This document shows, piece after piece, positions 56,767-64,000 of a stretch of 64,000 nt of DNA. The stretch is taken from positions 935,001 through 999,000 of the forward strand of contig NZ_CP059692.1 in NCBI RefSeq assembly GCF_014058705.1. Direction: 5' to 3'. This DNA is from Aureimonas mangrovi (GTDB lineage: Bacteria > Pseudomonadota > Alphaproteobacteria > Rhizobiales > Rhizobiaceae). The notes below the pieces were generated by a model. That model saw only the letters and a program-made list of their open reading frames with translations, was not told the origin of the DNA and made no database searches. Position 1 is the first letter of the stretch. Every line of letters starts with the position of its first letter. Both the position numbers and the translations under genes were made by a program.

Positions 56767-57875
56767 TGGCGGGGCGGCTTCCCCTCGAGGGCGTGACGGT
56801 CGTCTCGGTCGAGCAGGCCGTGGCGGCGCCCTTCTGCTCGGCCCGTCTTGCCGATGCCGGCGCGCGCGTTCTCAAGATCGAGCGGCCGGAGGGCGACTTC
56901 GCGCGCGGCTACGACGATGTCGTCGCGGGCGGCCAGTCCAGCTACTTCGTCTGGCTGAACAGGGGCAAGGAATCGGTCGCCCTCGACCTCGCCTCGCCGG
57001 ACGGCAAGGAGGCCTTCGGGGTGCTTCTGGCAGGCGCAGACGTCCTGATCCAGAACCTGAAGCCCGGCGCGCTCGGGCGCCTCGGCTTTGCTCAGGAGGA
57101 GCTTCGGCAGCGTTTCCCGCGGCTCGTCGTCTGCTCGATCTCTGGTTATGGCGAGACCGGCCCCTACGCCGAGCGCAAGGCCTACGATCTCCTGATCCAG
57201 GCCGAATCTGGCCTGTCCTCCGTCACGGGCGGGCCGGACGAGCCAGCGCGCGTCGGCATCTCCGTCGTCGACATCGCAACGGGCGCGACCGCGCACTCTG
57301 CGATCCTCGAAGCCCTGATCGCGCGCTCGGTGACGGGCGAGGGTGCCGACATCCGCATCTCGATGTTCGATGTCATGGCGGACTGGCTCGCCGTCCCGCT
57401 GCTGCATCAGGAGGGCGGCCGGCCGCCCAAGCGCGTCGGCATGGCCCATCCCTCGATCGCGCCTTACGGCGTCTTCCGTCTGGGCGACGGAACGGACGTC
57501 CTGATCTCGATCCAGAGCGACCGGGAGTGGAAGAAGTTCGCGGCCGAGGTTCTGAAGGACGACACGCTGGCCGGTGACGAGCGTTTCGCGACCAACGTCG
57601 CGCGGGTGCGCAACCGCCCGCTGACGGATGCTACGGTGGCGGCGGCCTTCGCTGCGATGACGCAGGACGAGGCGCGCGAGGCGCTGACGCGCGCCGATGT
57701 CGCCTTCGCGGCGGTGAACGACATGGCGGCGCTCTCGGCGCATCCGCATCTGCGCCGGATCACCGTCGATACGCCCGCCGGGCCGGTGGACCTGCCGGCG
57801 CCCGCACCGATCTTCGTCGATGCGCCCCGCGCCTACGGGCCGGTGCCCGCCATCGGGCAACGAGCAAGGACGTAA
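56766..57875 (+). CDS. CaiB/BaiF (class III) CoA-transferase
   Basis: Family III CoA-transferase of 369 residues. It has LEGVTVVSVEQAVAAPFCSARLADAGARVLKIE-type N-terminus (conserved core GARVLKIERPEGDFAR), NRGKESVALDL, the catalytic Asp in KAYDLLIQAESGLSSVTG, and FDVMADWLA. It moves CoA between carboxylic acids. The stop of the acyl-CoA dehydrogenase and its ATG share one base, so the enzymes probably act in one pathway: activation of an acid as CoA ester, then alpha,beta-dehydrogenation. Confidence 0.93.
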   Translation: MAGRLPLEGVTVVSVEQAVAAPFCSARLADAGARVLKIERPEGDFARGYDDVVAGGQSSYFVWLNRGKESVALDLASPDGKEAFGVLLAGADVLIQNLKPGALGRLGFAQEELRQRFPRLVVCSISGYGETGPYAERKAYDLLIQAESGLSSVTGGPDEPARVGISVVDIATGATAHSAILEALIARSVTGEGADIRISMFDVMADWLAVPLLHQEGGRPPKRVGMAHPSIAPYGVFRLGDGTDVLISIQSDREWKKFAAEVLKDDTLAGDERFATNVARVRNRPLTDATVAAAFAAMTQDEAREALTRADVAFAAVNDMAALSAHPHLRRITVDTPAGPVDLPAPAPIFVDAPRAYGPVPAIGQRART

Positions 57876-57881
57876 GACATG

Positions 57882-57909
57882 AAAAAAGCCGGCGCACGAG
57901 GCGCCGGCT
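57882..57909 (-). terminator. intrinsic terminator of the betaine-binding-protein gene
   Basis: On the minus strand AGCCGGCGC pairs perfectly with GCGCCGGCT around a 5-base loop and is followed by six Ts (57887-57882). It begins 29 bases after the stop at 57938. On the plus strand the same stem lies after the CoA-transferase stop but has no T-run. Confidence 0.88.
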
Positions 57910-57937
57910 CCGATCCTTCGAGCAGGGTGTCGACCGA

Positions 57938-58777
57938 TTACTCGGCCGTCCACTCCGCGACGGTGTCGGGGTTCGCGTCCACCCAGGCGCGCGCCGTCTC
58001 GGCCGGATCGGCGCCTTCCTCATTCTCCAGCATGATCGCCTCCTCGTCGGGCAGCGTCAGCCTGAAGTTGGAGATGATCCGGTAGACGTCTGGCATGTCC
58101 TCCTGAAGCCCGGCGCGCACGACGTTGTGGACCGTCTCTTCCTCGCCGAGCGAGACCTGCGGATCCTCGAGATATTTCAGGTCGAAGCGCGAGAACATCC
58201 AGTGCGGCGTCCAGGCGGTAACGACGATCGGCTCCTCGCGCGAGATCGCGTCCTGGAGCGCGGCGGTCATCGTCGCGTCGGTGCCCTCGACCAGCGTCAC
58301 GTCGAGGTCGTAGTCCTCGATCGCGCGTTCGGAGGCCGCCATCAGGCCGGCACCCGGATCGATGCCGATGACCTGGCCGTTCACGACGCTCGGGTCGGCC
58401 GCGATGTCCTCGATCGAGGAGATGTCCATGTATTCGGGAACGGCCCAGCCGAGGCGCGCGCCCTCGATGTTCGGCTCCAAGACCTCGAGCTGGTCCTGCA
58501 GTTCCTCGTAGTAGGCCGCGTGCGTGACCGGCAGCCAGCCGGCGACGTGCGCGTCGGCCTCGCCGGTGGCGACGGCTTGCCACATGGCCGCGCCCGGCAG
58601 CGGCGTCATGTTGACGGTGTAGCCCTCGTCTTCCAGTACGGCGGCGAGGATGTTGGTCGCCACCACGGTGTCGGACCATTCGACATAGGCAAGGTTCACT
58701 GTTCCCGACCCTTGTGCCTGCGCGCTGCCCGCGAGGGCGGCGGAGGCGAGGAGGGCGGCTGCGATCGCATGTTTCAT
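57938..58777 (-). CDS. glycine betaine/quaternary-amine ABC transporter binding protein (ProX/OpuAC type)
   Basis: Periplasmic binding protein of 279 residues. It has a signal peptide (MKHAIAAALLASAALAGSAQA) and the OpuAC-like start GTVNLAYVEWSDTVVATNIL. Aromatic residues are placed as expected: MWQAVATGEADAHVAGWLP and VTAWTPHWMFSRFDLKYL. AAGGAG lies 8 bases before the ATG. Neither permease nor ATPase is next to it. The demethylase-like gene upstream on the same strand suggests a betaine-type ligand such as proline betaine. Confidence 0.9.
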   Translation of the reverse strand: MKHAIAAALLASAALAGSAQAQGSGTVNLAYVEWSDTVVATNILAAVLEDEGYTVNMTPLPGAAMWQAVATGEADAHVAGWLPVTHAAYYEELQDQLEVLEPNIEGARLGWAVPEYMDISSIEDIAADPSVVNGQVIGIDPGAGLMAASERAIEDYDLDVTLVEGTDATMTAALQDAISREEPIVVTAWTPHWMFSRFDLKYLEDPQVSLGEEETVHNVVRAGLQEDMPDVYRIISNFRLTLPDEEAIMLENEEGADPAETARAWVDANPDTVAEWTAE

Positions 58778-58967
58778 CGAAGGGCTCCTTTGGTGATGTG
58801 GGTGTGATCCTGAATTCTCAGCGCCCGGCAAAGGGCGGATGAAGACGGTGATGGTGATTGTTCGGCGCGCCGCGAATGTCTCGTCCGTGCGCCATGAGAT
58901 GGGCCCTATGGGTACGAACCCTCTCCACACGTGTCAATTTCGGGCCGGTTTCCGCCGCCATTTCTCC

Positions 58968-61004
58968 TTAAAGGTCCTTAGCGATGCGCAGTCCGTCGTA
59001 GATCGCCGCGTGCGTGTTGCGTGCCGCCACGGCGTCCCCGATGCGGAAGAGCTGGAAAGCGCCGTCCTCGTTTCGAACGACCTCCTGTGGCGCGCCGGAG
59101 ATGAAGGCCCCGTGCGAAAGCTCGCCGCCGTTCGAGGAGAGCGGCTTCAGCTCGAAATAGAGATCGTCCAGCGGCCGCGTGCCGTGGTTGACGACCACCT
59201 GATCGACCAGGCGCTCGCGCTCCATGTCGGCATAGTCGCTGCCGATACGGGCGCGCAGGAGATTGCCCGACCGCTCGACGGCCTTCAGGCGCCATGTGAC
59301 GGTGAAGGTGACGTCGTGGCGCTGGAGCGAGCGCATGTAGGGCACGAGGTTCATGCCCATCACTTCGGGCGCGAAGCTGCGGTCGGGGGTCATGATCTCG
59401 ACCTTCGCGCCGCCTTGCGCCAGAACTTCGGCCGCCTGCAGGCCGGCGTGATCGCCCGCATCGTCGAAGACGAGGACGTTCGTGCCGGGGCGCATGTCGC
59501 CGGAGATGATGTCCCAGGCCGAGACGACGAGGTCGTTGCCGGCGGTCAGGATTTCGGTGTGGGGCAGCCCCCCCGTCGCGATCACCACGACATCCGGCTT
59601 CTCGGCTTCCACGGCCTCGGCGTCTGCCCAGCGGTTGAAATGGAAGGTGACGCCAAGCTTCTCGCACTGGTTCACGCGCCACTCGACTATGCCGATCATC
59701 TCGCGGCGGCGCGGGCTCAGCGCGGTCAGGCGGATCTGGCCGCCGGCATGCGGAGCGAGCTCGAAGAGCGTGACTTCGTGCCCGCGCTCGGCGGCCACAC
59801 GTGCGGCCTCGAGCCCCGCCGGGCCGGCGCCGACAACCACCACCTTGCGGCGCGTGCTCGCTTTCGGAAGAACATGCGGCACGCTCTCCTCGCGCCCCGT
59901 CGCGGCATTGTGGATGCAGAAGGCCGCGCCCCCCTGATAGATGCGATCGAGGCAGTAATTGGCGCCGACGCAGGGGCGGATGTCGTCTTCGCGCCGCTCG
60001 GCGATCTTTCGAACGATATGCGGGTCGGTCATGTGCGCCCGCGTCATGCCGACCATGTCGACCTTGCCCGAGGCGACGGCGTGGCGCGCCGTCGCGACAT
60101 CCGGAATGCGTGCGGCATGGAAGGTCGGGAAGTCGGTCGCGGCCCGGATCTCACCGGCGAAATCGAGATGCGGCGCGCTCGCCATGCCTTGGATCGGGAT
60201 CACGTCGGTCAGCCCGGCGTCGGTGTCGATGTGGCCGCGCACGACGTTGAGGAAGTCGACGAGCCCGCTGTCCTTCAGCCGGCGCGAGATGGCGAGACCA
60301 TCCGCGCCGTCGAGGCCACCGTCCATCCGCTCGTCGCCGGTGTAGCGGACTCCGACGATGTAGTCCGGGCCGACGCGCTCGCGCACGGCGCTAAGCACGT
60401 CGAAGGTGAAGCGCAGCCGGTTGTCGAGGTCGCCGCCGTAGGGCGCGTCGAGATCGTTGGTGAGCGGCGACCAGAACTGGTCCATCAAATGGCCGTAGGC
60501 CTCGATCTCGATCCCGTCCATGCCGGCCGCCTTCATGCGCTCGGCAGCATCCGCATAGTCCTTCACGATGCGCTCGATGTCCCAGTCCTCGATCCGCTTG
60601 GGAAAGGCACGGTGCGCGGCCTCGCGCTCGTGCGAGGAGGAGACGACGGGCAGCCAGTCACCCTTGTCCCAGCGGGTGCGGCGGCCGAGATGGGTGAGCT
60701 GGATCATGACGGCCGCGCCCTCCTCGTGGACGGCGTCGGTCAGCTCGCGCATCCAGGGCACGACCTCGTCCTTGTAGACGAGGATGTTGTTGAAGGCGGG
60801 CGGGCTGTCACGCGAGACGGCGGCCGAGCCGGCCGTCATCGTCATCGCGACGCCGCCCCGCGCGCGCTCAACGTGATAGGCGCGGTAGCGCCCCTTTGGC
60901 ATCCCATCCTCCGGGTAGGCCGGCTCGTGCGCCGTCACGATGATGCGGTTGCGCAGCGTCAGATGCCTGAGCTGGAAAGGCTGGAGAAGCGGATCGCCGG
61001 ACAT
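58968..61004 (-). CDS. N-methyl amino-acid demethylase-like FMN/Fe-S/FAD oxidoreductase
   Basis: Large flavoprotein of 678 residues in the trimethylamine dehydrogenase/2,4-dienoyl-CoA reductase family. The TIM-barrel FMN half begins LLQPFQLRHLTLRNRIIVTA, with ARGGVAMTMTAGSAAVS and EIEAYGHLMDQFWSPLTN. A cysteine cluster (RPCVGANYCLDR, then FCIHNAATG) and a C-terminal dinucleotide half (VVVGAGPAGLEAARVA) follow. It closely resembles rhizobial N-methylproline and dimethylglycine demethylases. GGAGGTGAT lies just before the ATG. It is divergent from a TetR regulator. Confidence 0.85.
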   Translation of the reverse strand: MSGDPLLQPFQLRHLTLRNRIIVTAHEPAYPEDGMPKGRYRAYHVERARGGVAMTMTAGSAAVSRDSPPAFNNILVYKDEVVPWMRELTDAVHEEGAAVMIQLTHLGRRTRWDKGDWLPVVSSSHEREAAHRAFPKRIEDWDIERIVKDYADAAERMKAAGMDGIEIEAYGHLMDQFWSPLTNDLDAPYGGDLDNRLRFTFDVLSAVRERVGPDYIVGVRYTGDERMDGGLDGADGLAISRRLKDSGLVDFLNVVRGHIDTDAGLTDVIPIQGMASAPHLDFAGEIRAATDFPTFHAARIPDVATARHAVASGKVDMVGMTRAHMTDPHIVRKIAERREDDIRPCVGANYCLDRIYQGGAAFCIHNAATGREESVPHVLPKASTRRKVVVVGAGPAGLEAARVAAERGHEVTLFELAPHAGGQIRLTALSPRRREMIGIVEWRVNQCEKLGVTFHFNRWADAEAVEAEKPDVVVIATGGLPHTEILTAGNDLVVSAWDIISGDMRPGTNVLVFDDAGDHAGLQAAEVLAQGGAKVEIMTPDRSFAPEVMGMNLVPYMRSLQRHDVTFTVTWRLKAVERSGNLLRARIGSDYADMERERLVDQVVVNHGTRPLDDLYFELKPLSSNGGELSHGAFISGAPQEVVRNEDGAFQLFRIGDAVAARNTHAAIYDGLRIAKDL

Positions 61005-61051
61005 GCATCACCTCCGGCCCAAGAGGGGGCGATCGAGAGGCTAGGCCTGAA

Positions 61052-61109
61052 TGTACAGTGGTGTCAATCTGGAAGACATTGACGTGCATGTTCGCGACGG
61101 TGATGTACA
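61052..61109. promoter_or_regulatory. candidate TetR operator and divergent promoter region
   Basis: TGTACA occurs at 61052-61057 and again at 61104-61109. Between them GTCAAT (61063-61068) and ATTGAC (61078-61083) form an inverted repeat around 9 bases. A perfect TTGACA -35 for the demethylase gene (minus strand, 61067-61062) overlaps this repeat, so binding there would block that promoter. Confidence 0.5.
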
Positions 61110-61131
61110 ATGCGCCTGAGAGGAGCGGAAG

Positions 61132-61767
61132 ATGGCGATGGAGCGGACGAGCGGAGATGGCGGCTGGCGTGGTTCGCCCGACATCTGGCTGAACGTCGCA
61201 TACGATGCGCTGCTGGAAGGCGGCGTCGATGCCGTCCGCATCCAGGTCCTTGCCAAGACGCTCGATCTGTCGCGAACAAGTTTCTACTGGTTCTTCAAGG
61301 ATCGCGACGCGCTCCTCGCCGCGCTGATCGAGCGCTGGCGGGAGACGAACACGCGCAACATCGTGCTGCGGTCGCAGGCCTATGCGGAGACGATCGCTGA
61401 GGCGATGCTCAACGTCTTCGACTGCTGGCTCGACCGCGCGCTCTTCGACGCACCCTTCGAATTCGCGGTGCGAAGCTGGGCACTCCAGTCCGAGGACACA
61501 CTGCGCGAGGTTCAGGAGGCCGACCGCGACAGGCTGGCGGCTCTGGGCGAGATGTTCAAGCGGTTCGGCTTCGCCGAGAGCGAGGCGGACGTGCGCGCGC
61601 GCACCGTCTATCTCGTCCAGATCGGCTACATCTCCATGCAGACGCGTGAGGACAGCGAGACGCGGCTGCGTCGCCTGCCAGACTATGTGGAGATCTTCAC
61701 CGGCACGCGCCCGCTGGCGCGCGAGTTCGACCGTTTCCGCTCGCGCCACATGGCTGCGACCGGGTGA
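61132..61767 (+). CDS. TetR-family transcriptional regulator
   Basis: Regulator of 211 residues. The N-terminal HTH is VAYDALLEGGVDAVRIQVLAKTLDLSRTSFYWFFKDRDALLAALIE-like, with the recognition helix about residues 46-56 (SRTSFYWFFKDRDALL). The C-terminal helical domain (about 75-195) is effector-binding and not assignable. GAGGAG precedes the ATG by about 8 bases. It is divergent from the demethylase gene and probably represses it, releasing on an N-methylated substrate. Confidence 0.9.
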   Translation: MAMERTSGDGGWRGSPDIWLNVAYDALLEGGVDAVRIQVLAKTLDLSRTSFYWFFKDRDALLAALIERWRETNTRNIVLRSQAYAETIAEAMLNVFDCWLDRALFDAPFEFAVRSWALQSEDTLREVQEADRDRLAALGEMFKRFGFAESEADVRARTVYLVQIGYISMQTREDSETRLRRLPDYVEIFTGTRPLAREFDRFRSRHMAATG

Positions 61768-61824
61768 ACGGTCGCGAGGTCAGCCTACGGCGCTGTTTCC
61801 TCGCGCACGATCAAGCGCGGCACT

Positions 61825-62739
61825 TCAGCCGAAGTCGACGCGCGTCAGCTCACGGGACACATCCCAAAGCCGGGCGGCGACGGCGGTGTCGAGCGCCCGC
61901 TTCGGCGGCGCCTCCTCGCGCGGATAGCCCCTTATCCCGCTGAGCTTGTCCGGTCCGTAATAGTGTCCGCTGCGCGCGGCCGGGTCGGTAGCCGCGTAGA
62001 GCGTCGGCAGGGCGCCCTGCCAGACCGGCTGGAACAGGAAGGGCAGGAAGCGCCGGGCACGACCCTGGATGCTGTTGGCGCCCGCGCCGTTCGGCAGGAG
62101 GTCGGTGCGCGAAATGCCGGGATGGGCGGCCATGCTCGCGATACCCCAGCCGGCCGCTTCGCTGCGCCGCGCGAGTTCGAGGGCGAACATGATGCAGGCG
62201 AGCTTCGACTGGCTGTAAGCCGGCCCGGCCTTGTAGTTGCGCTCGGCCTGCAGGTTGTCGAAGTCGATCGCACCCTGGCGCGCGGCGACGCTGCCGAGCG
62301 TCACGACACGCGCATCGCGGCCTTTGCGCAGAAGCGGCAGGAGATGCGCGGTCAGCGCGAAATGGCCGAGATAGTTCGTGCCGAACTGCAGTTCGAAGCC
62401 GTCCGATGTCTCCCGTCGGTCGGGGGGCGTCATGACGCCTGCATTGTTCACGAGGAGGTCGAGGCCGTCTGCCTCGCCCGCCAGCCGTTCCGCGAAGGCC
62501 GCGATCGAGGCGAGGTTCGCCAGGTCCACCTCACCGAAACGCACGGCGGCGCCTGGAACCTGTGCCTCGATCTTCGCCACCGCATGCGTGCCTTTTTGCA
62601 GATTGCGGCCCGCGAGTACAACTTCGGCGCCAGCGCGTGCGAGTGCCAGAGCATCCTCATAGCCGAGCCCGCCGGTGCCCGTGACGACCGCTTGGCGCCC
62701 GCGTTGCGATGGCATGTTCTTCGACGTCCATTTCGTCAT
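61825..62739 (-). CDS. SDR-family NAD(P)-dependent oxidoreductase
   Basis: Classical-like short-chain dehydrogenase of 304 residues. It has LLVNNAGVM, the active-site YSQSK, and AAHPGISRTDL. The glycine-rich cofactor loop reads VVTGTGGLGYE, one residue shorter than the usual TGxxxGxG. AAGGAG lies about 8 bases before the ATG at 62739. It is downstream of an AraC regulator on the same strand with a 158-base gap. Substrate unknown. Confidence 0.9.
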   Translation of the reverse strand: MTKWTSKNMPSQRGRQAVVTGTGGLGYEDALALARAGAEVVLAGRNLQKGTHAVAKIEAQVPGAAVRFGEVDLANLASIAAFAERLAGEADGLDLLVNNAGVMTPPDRRETSDGFELQFGTNYLGHFALTAHLLPLLRKGRDARVVTLGSVAARQGAIDFDNLQAERNYKAGPAYSQSKLACIMFALELARRSEAAGWGIASMAAHPGISRTDLLPNGAGANSIQGRARRFLPFLFQPVWQGALPTLYAATDPAARSGHYYGPDKLSGIRGYPREEAPPKRALDTAVAARLWDVSRELTRVDFG

Positions 62740-62897
62740 GGGCTGCTCCTTGCCCGCCAGGCCGGCGCCTCCCCGATGGATGCTTCCGACCGTCTCGATG
62801 GACGGGAAAGTGCACTCGAAGGCATGGAAGCTCCATGCCCGGAACGTCGAAAAACTTGCCTGATCCTGCAAATGACGATGCGCGAAGGTCACCGGTT

Positions 62898-63824
62898 TCA
62901 GGCGCTTTGCAACTCCCGCCCGCCATACTGGTCGTAGAGGCGATGCAAGCTGGCAGCGTCACGCTTCGGCGCTATTCCGAAGGTGCGGGAATACTCGCGG
63001 CTGAACTGCGAAGCGCTTTCGTAGCCGACCTGATAGGCGGCCTCCGAAACGCTCGCCGCGTCAGCGATCATCAGCCGGCGCGCTTCCAGAAGGCGAAGCT
63101 GCTTCTGGAACTGCAGCGGCGTCATGGAGGTCATGGCCTTGAAGTGCTGGTGAAAGGACGAAGGGCTCATGCGGGCTTCGCTCGCCAATTGCTCCACACG
63201 CATCGTGCGGGCGAAGTTCCGACGCAGCAGGTAGATGGCCCGCACAATGCGTTCGGTGTTCGATTCCGGCAAGGCGAGGTTGCAGATTTCTCCCCCGTGC
63301 GGCCCACTCAGAAGCCAGTAGCAGATTTCGCGCATCACTGACGGGTAGAGGATGGGAACGGCCTTCGGCGTCTGCGACATGCGGATGAGGCGGCTGACGC
63401 AATCGGCCAGCGGCTCGTCGACCTTGCCGACGAAGGCGCAGGGGCCGGGCCCCGATGCGGGTTCGGGCGTGGCATCCATCTGGTTCAGCACATCGCGCAG
63501 CATCGCGATGTCGAGGTCGATCATCATGCCGACATAGGGAGCTGCCTCGCTCGCTTCGATGACACGTCCGCAGGCCGGCATCTCGACGCTGACGACGAGG
63601 CATTCCAGTTCGCGATATTCCAGCCTCTCGGCGCCGAAGAGGATTTCCTTCGCTCCCTGAAGCACCACGCAGAGCGAGGGGCTGTAGATCTGCCGGATGG
63701 GCATCATCGCCTGGAAGGATCGGACAATGTTTACGCCTTCCATCGCAGTCGGGAAAAGCCCTTGTCCGCCACCCTGCGCGTCGATGTGCGCGGTGGCGGT
63801 GGCAAGAAGTTGGGGGAGTGGCAA
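62898..63824 (-). CDS. AraC-family regulator (AraC_N sensor plus HTH)
   Basis: Regulator of 308 residues if read from TTG at 63824 (MPLPQLLATATAHIDAQGG), which has CGGAG 6 bases upstream. The sensor domain shows IYSPSLCVVLQGAKEILFG and LECLVVSVEMPACGRVIEAS, typical of the AraC_N type. The C-terminal HTH has RVEQLASEARMSPSSFHQHF and AAYQVGYESASQFSREYSRTF. The frame is open to 63986, but that part crosses palindromic repeats and looks unlike protein. The SDR gene next in line is the likely target. Confidence 0.87.
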   Translation of the reverse strand: MPLPQLLATATAHIDAQGGGQGLFPTAMEGVNIVRSFQAMMPIRQIYSPSLCVVLQGAKEILFGAERLEYRELECLVVSVEMPACGRVIEASEAAPYVGMMIDLDIAMLRDVLNQMDATPEPASGPGPCAFVGKVDEPLADCVSRLIRMSQTPKAVPILYPSVMREICYWLLSGPHGGEICNLALPESNTERIVRAIYLLRRNFARTMRVEQLASEARMSPSSFHQHFKAMTSMTPLQFQKQLRLLEARRLMIADAASVSEAAYQVGYESASQFSREYSRTFGIAPKRDAASLHRLYDQYGGRELQSA

Positions 63825-63844
63825 TGCGGTCTCCGCGTCGGTCC

Positions 63845-63876
63845 ACGATCGTGCGATCAACGATCGTCCCACGATC
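63845..63876. promoter_or_regulatory. repeated ACGATCGT palindromes upstream of the AraC gene
   Basis: ACGATCGT occurs at 63845-63852 and 63860-63867, 15 bases apart, with a third partial copy ACGATC at 63871-63876. They lie just upstream of the preferred TTG start and may be an autoregulatory site. Confidence 0.4.
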
Positions 63877-64000
63877 CAGGTTGTGACACCATAAACGATG
63901 CGGGGCGTCGTTACAGGCAACTTCGCGTGTCTCGACAGGACTTCCCAGAGGTCCGGTGCGTCGCCTGCGTTCAGGGGCCTTCGCAATCCCCCGCTCGCAC

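Noticed and set aside
58839-61082. 747-codon open frame on the plus strand opposite the demethylase gene
   Set aside because: It is antisense to a well-supported flavoprotein, has repetitive charged composition, and lacks any motif or ribosome-binding site.

Overview
The window is a GC-rich, gene-dense chromosomal segment of an alphaproteobacterium, most likely from the Hyphomicrobiales (Rhizobiales). The order is inferred from a ChvE-GguA-GguB sugar transporter, rhizobial-type DnaX and N-methylproline-demethylase-like proteins, a short SRP RNA, two promoters of the alphaproteobacterial EcfG stress-sigma type (GGAAC-N16/17-CGTT), and the blocks dnaX-ybaB-recR, def-fmt-truA and dapE/dapD. The family cannot be fixed from sequence alone. 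I see no rRNA, tRNA, CRISPR array, insertion sequence, prophage or plasmid-type gene. No gene-free stretch exceeds about 300 bases.

Layout. 0-9.3 kb: MscS channel, NudC and HIT proteins, SRP RNA (ffs), a membrane methyltransferase, dnaX-ybaB-recR, an AraC regulator divergent from a small unknown gene, and a YdeI-like protein. 9.3-17.3 kb: abgB-abgT (p-aminobenzoyl-glutamate hydrolase and uptake), a lytic transglycosylase with a CDF transporter, a trypsin-like exported protease, and rmuC. 17.4-27.6 kb: def-fmt-truA, a membrane protein, dapE, an SLT lipoprotein, a 2-hydroxyacid dehydrogenase with dapD, an EcfG-type promoter driving a small hydrophilic protein, a pyrimidine 5'-nucleotidase, argB, and an exported protein that may be a beta-barrel. 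27.8-33.5 kb: a five-gene peptide/opine-type ABC importer, with a terminator between the binding protein and the permeases. 33.5-34.3 kb: a TPP riboswitch controlling a TenA_E-type protein. 34.5-41.3 kb: K+/H+ antiporter, glycerate 2-kinase, a 23-codon membrane peptide behind a second EcfG-type promoter, DedA, a DMT exporter, a 28-codon membrane peptide, and an omega-aminotransferase.

41.3-53.3 kb: a solitary pstS behind a three-repeat Pho box, then a GntR/FCD regulator divergent from an eight-gene sugar operon. That operon holds an AraD1/GguC-family enzyme, a Gfo/Idh dehydrogenase, an aldose epimerase, an IlvD-type dehydratase, an SMP-30 lactonase, and chvE-gguA-gguB. Together they describe uptake and non-phosphorylative oxidation of an aldose such as L-arabinose, D-galactose or D-fucose. 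53.4-64 kb: a prolyl oligopeptidase, an acyl-CoA dehydrogenase with a CoA-transferase, a betaine-type binding protein, an N-methyl-amino-acid demethylase-like flavoprotein divergent from a TetR regulator, and an SDR enzyme downstream of an AraC regulator.

Most of this is ordinary chromosomal content. No defence system or wholly new machinery stands out. The most interesting material is small: two EcfG-type promoters in front of tiny or unknown proteins, one starting with TTG and too short for routine gene calling; another mini-membrane protein; Pho-box control of a lone pstS; operator-like repeats; and a TPP riboswitch with a candidate RBS-masking helix.
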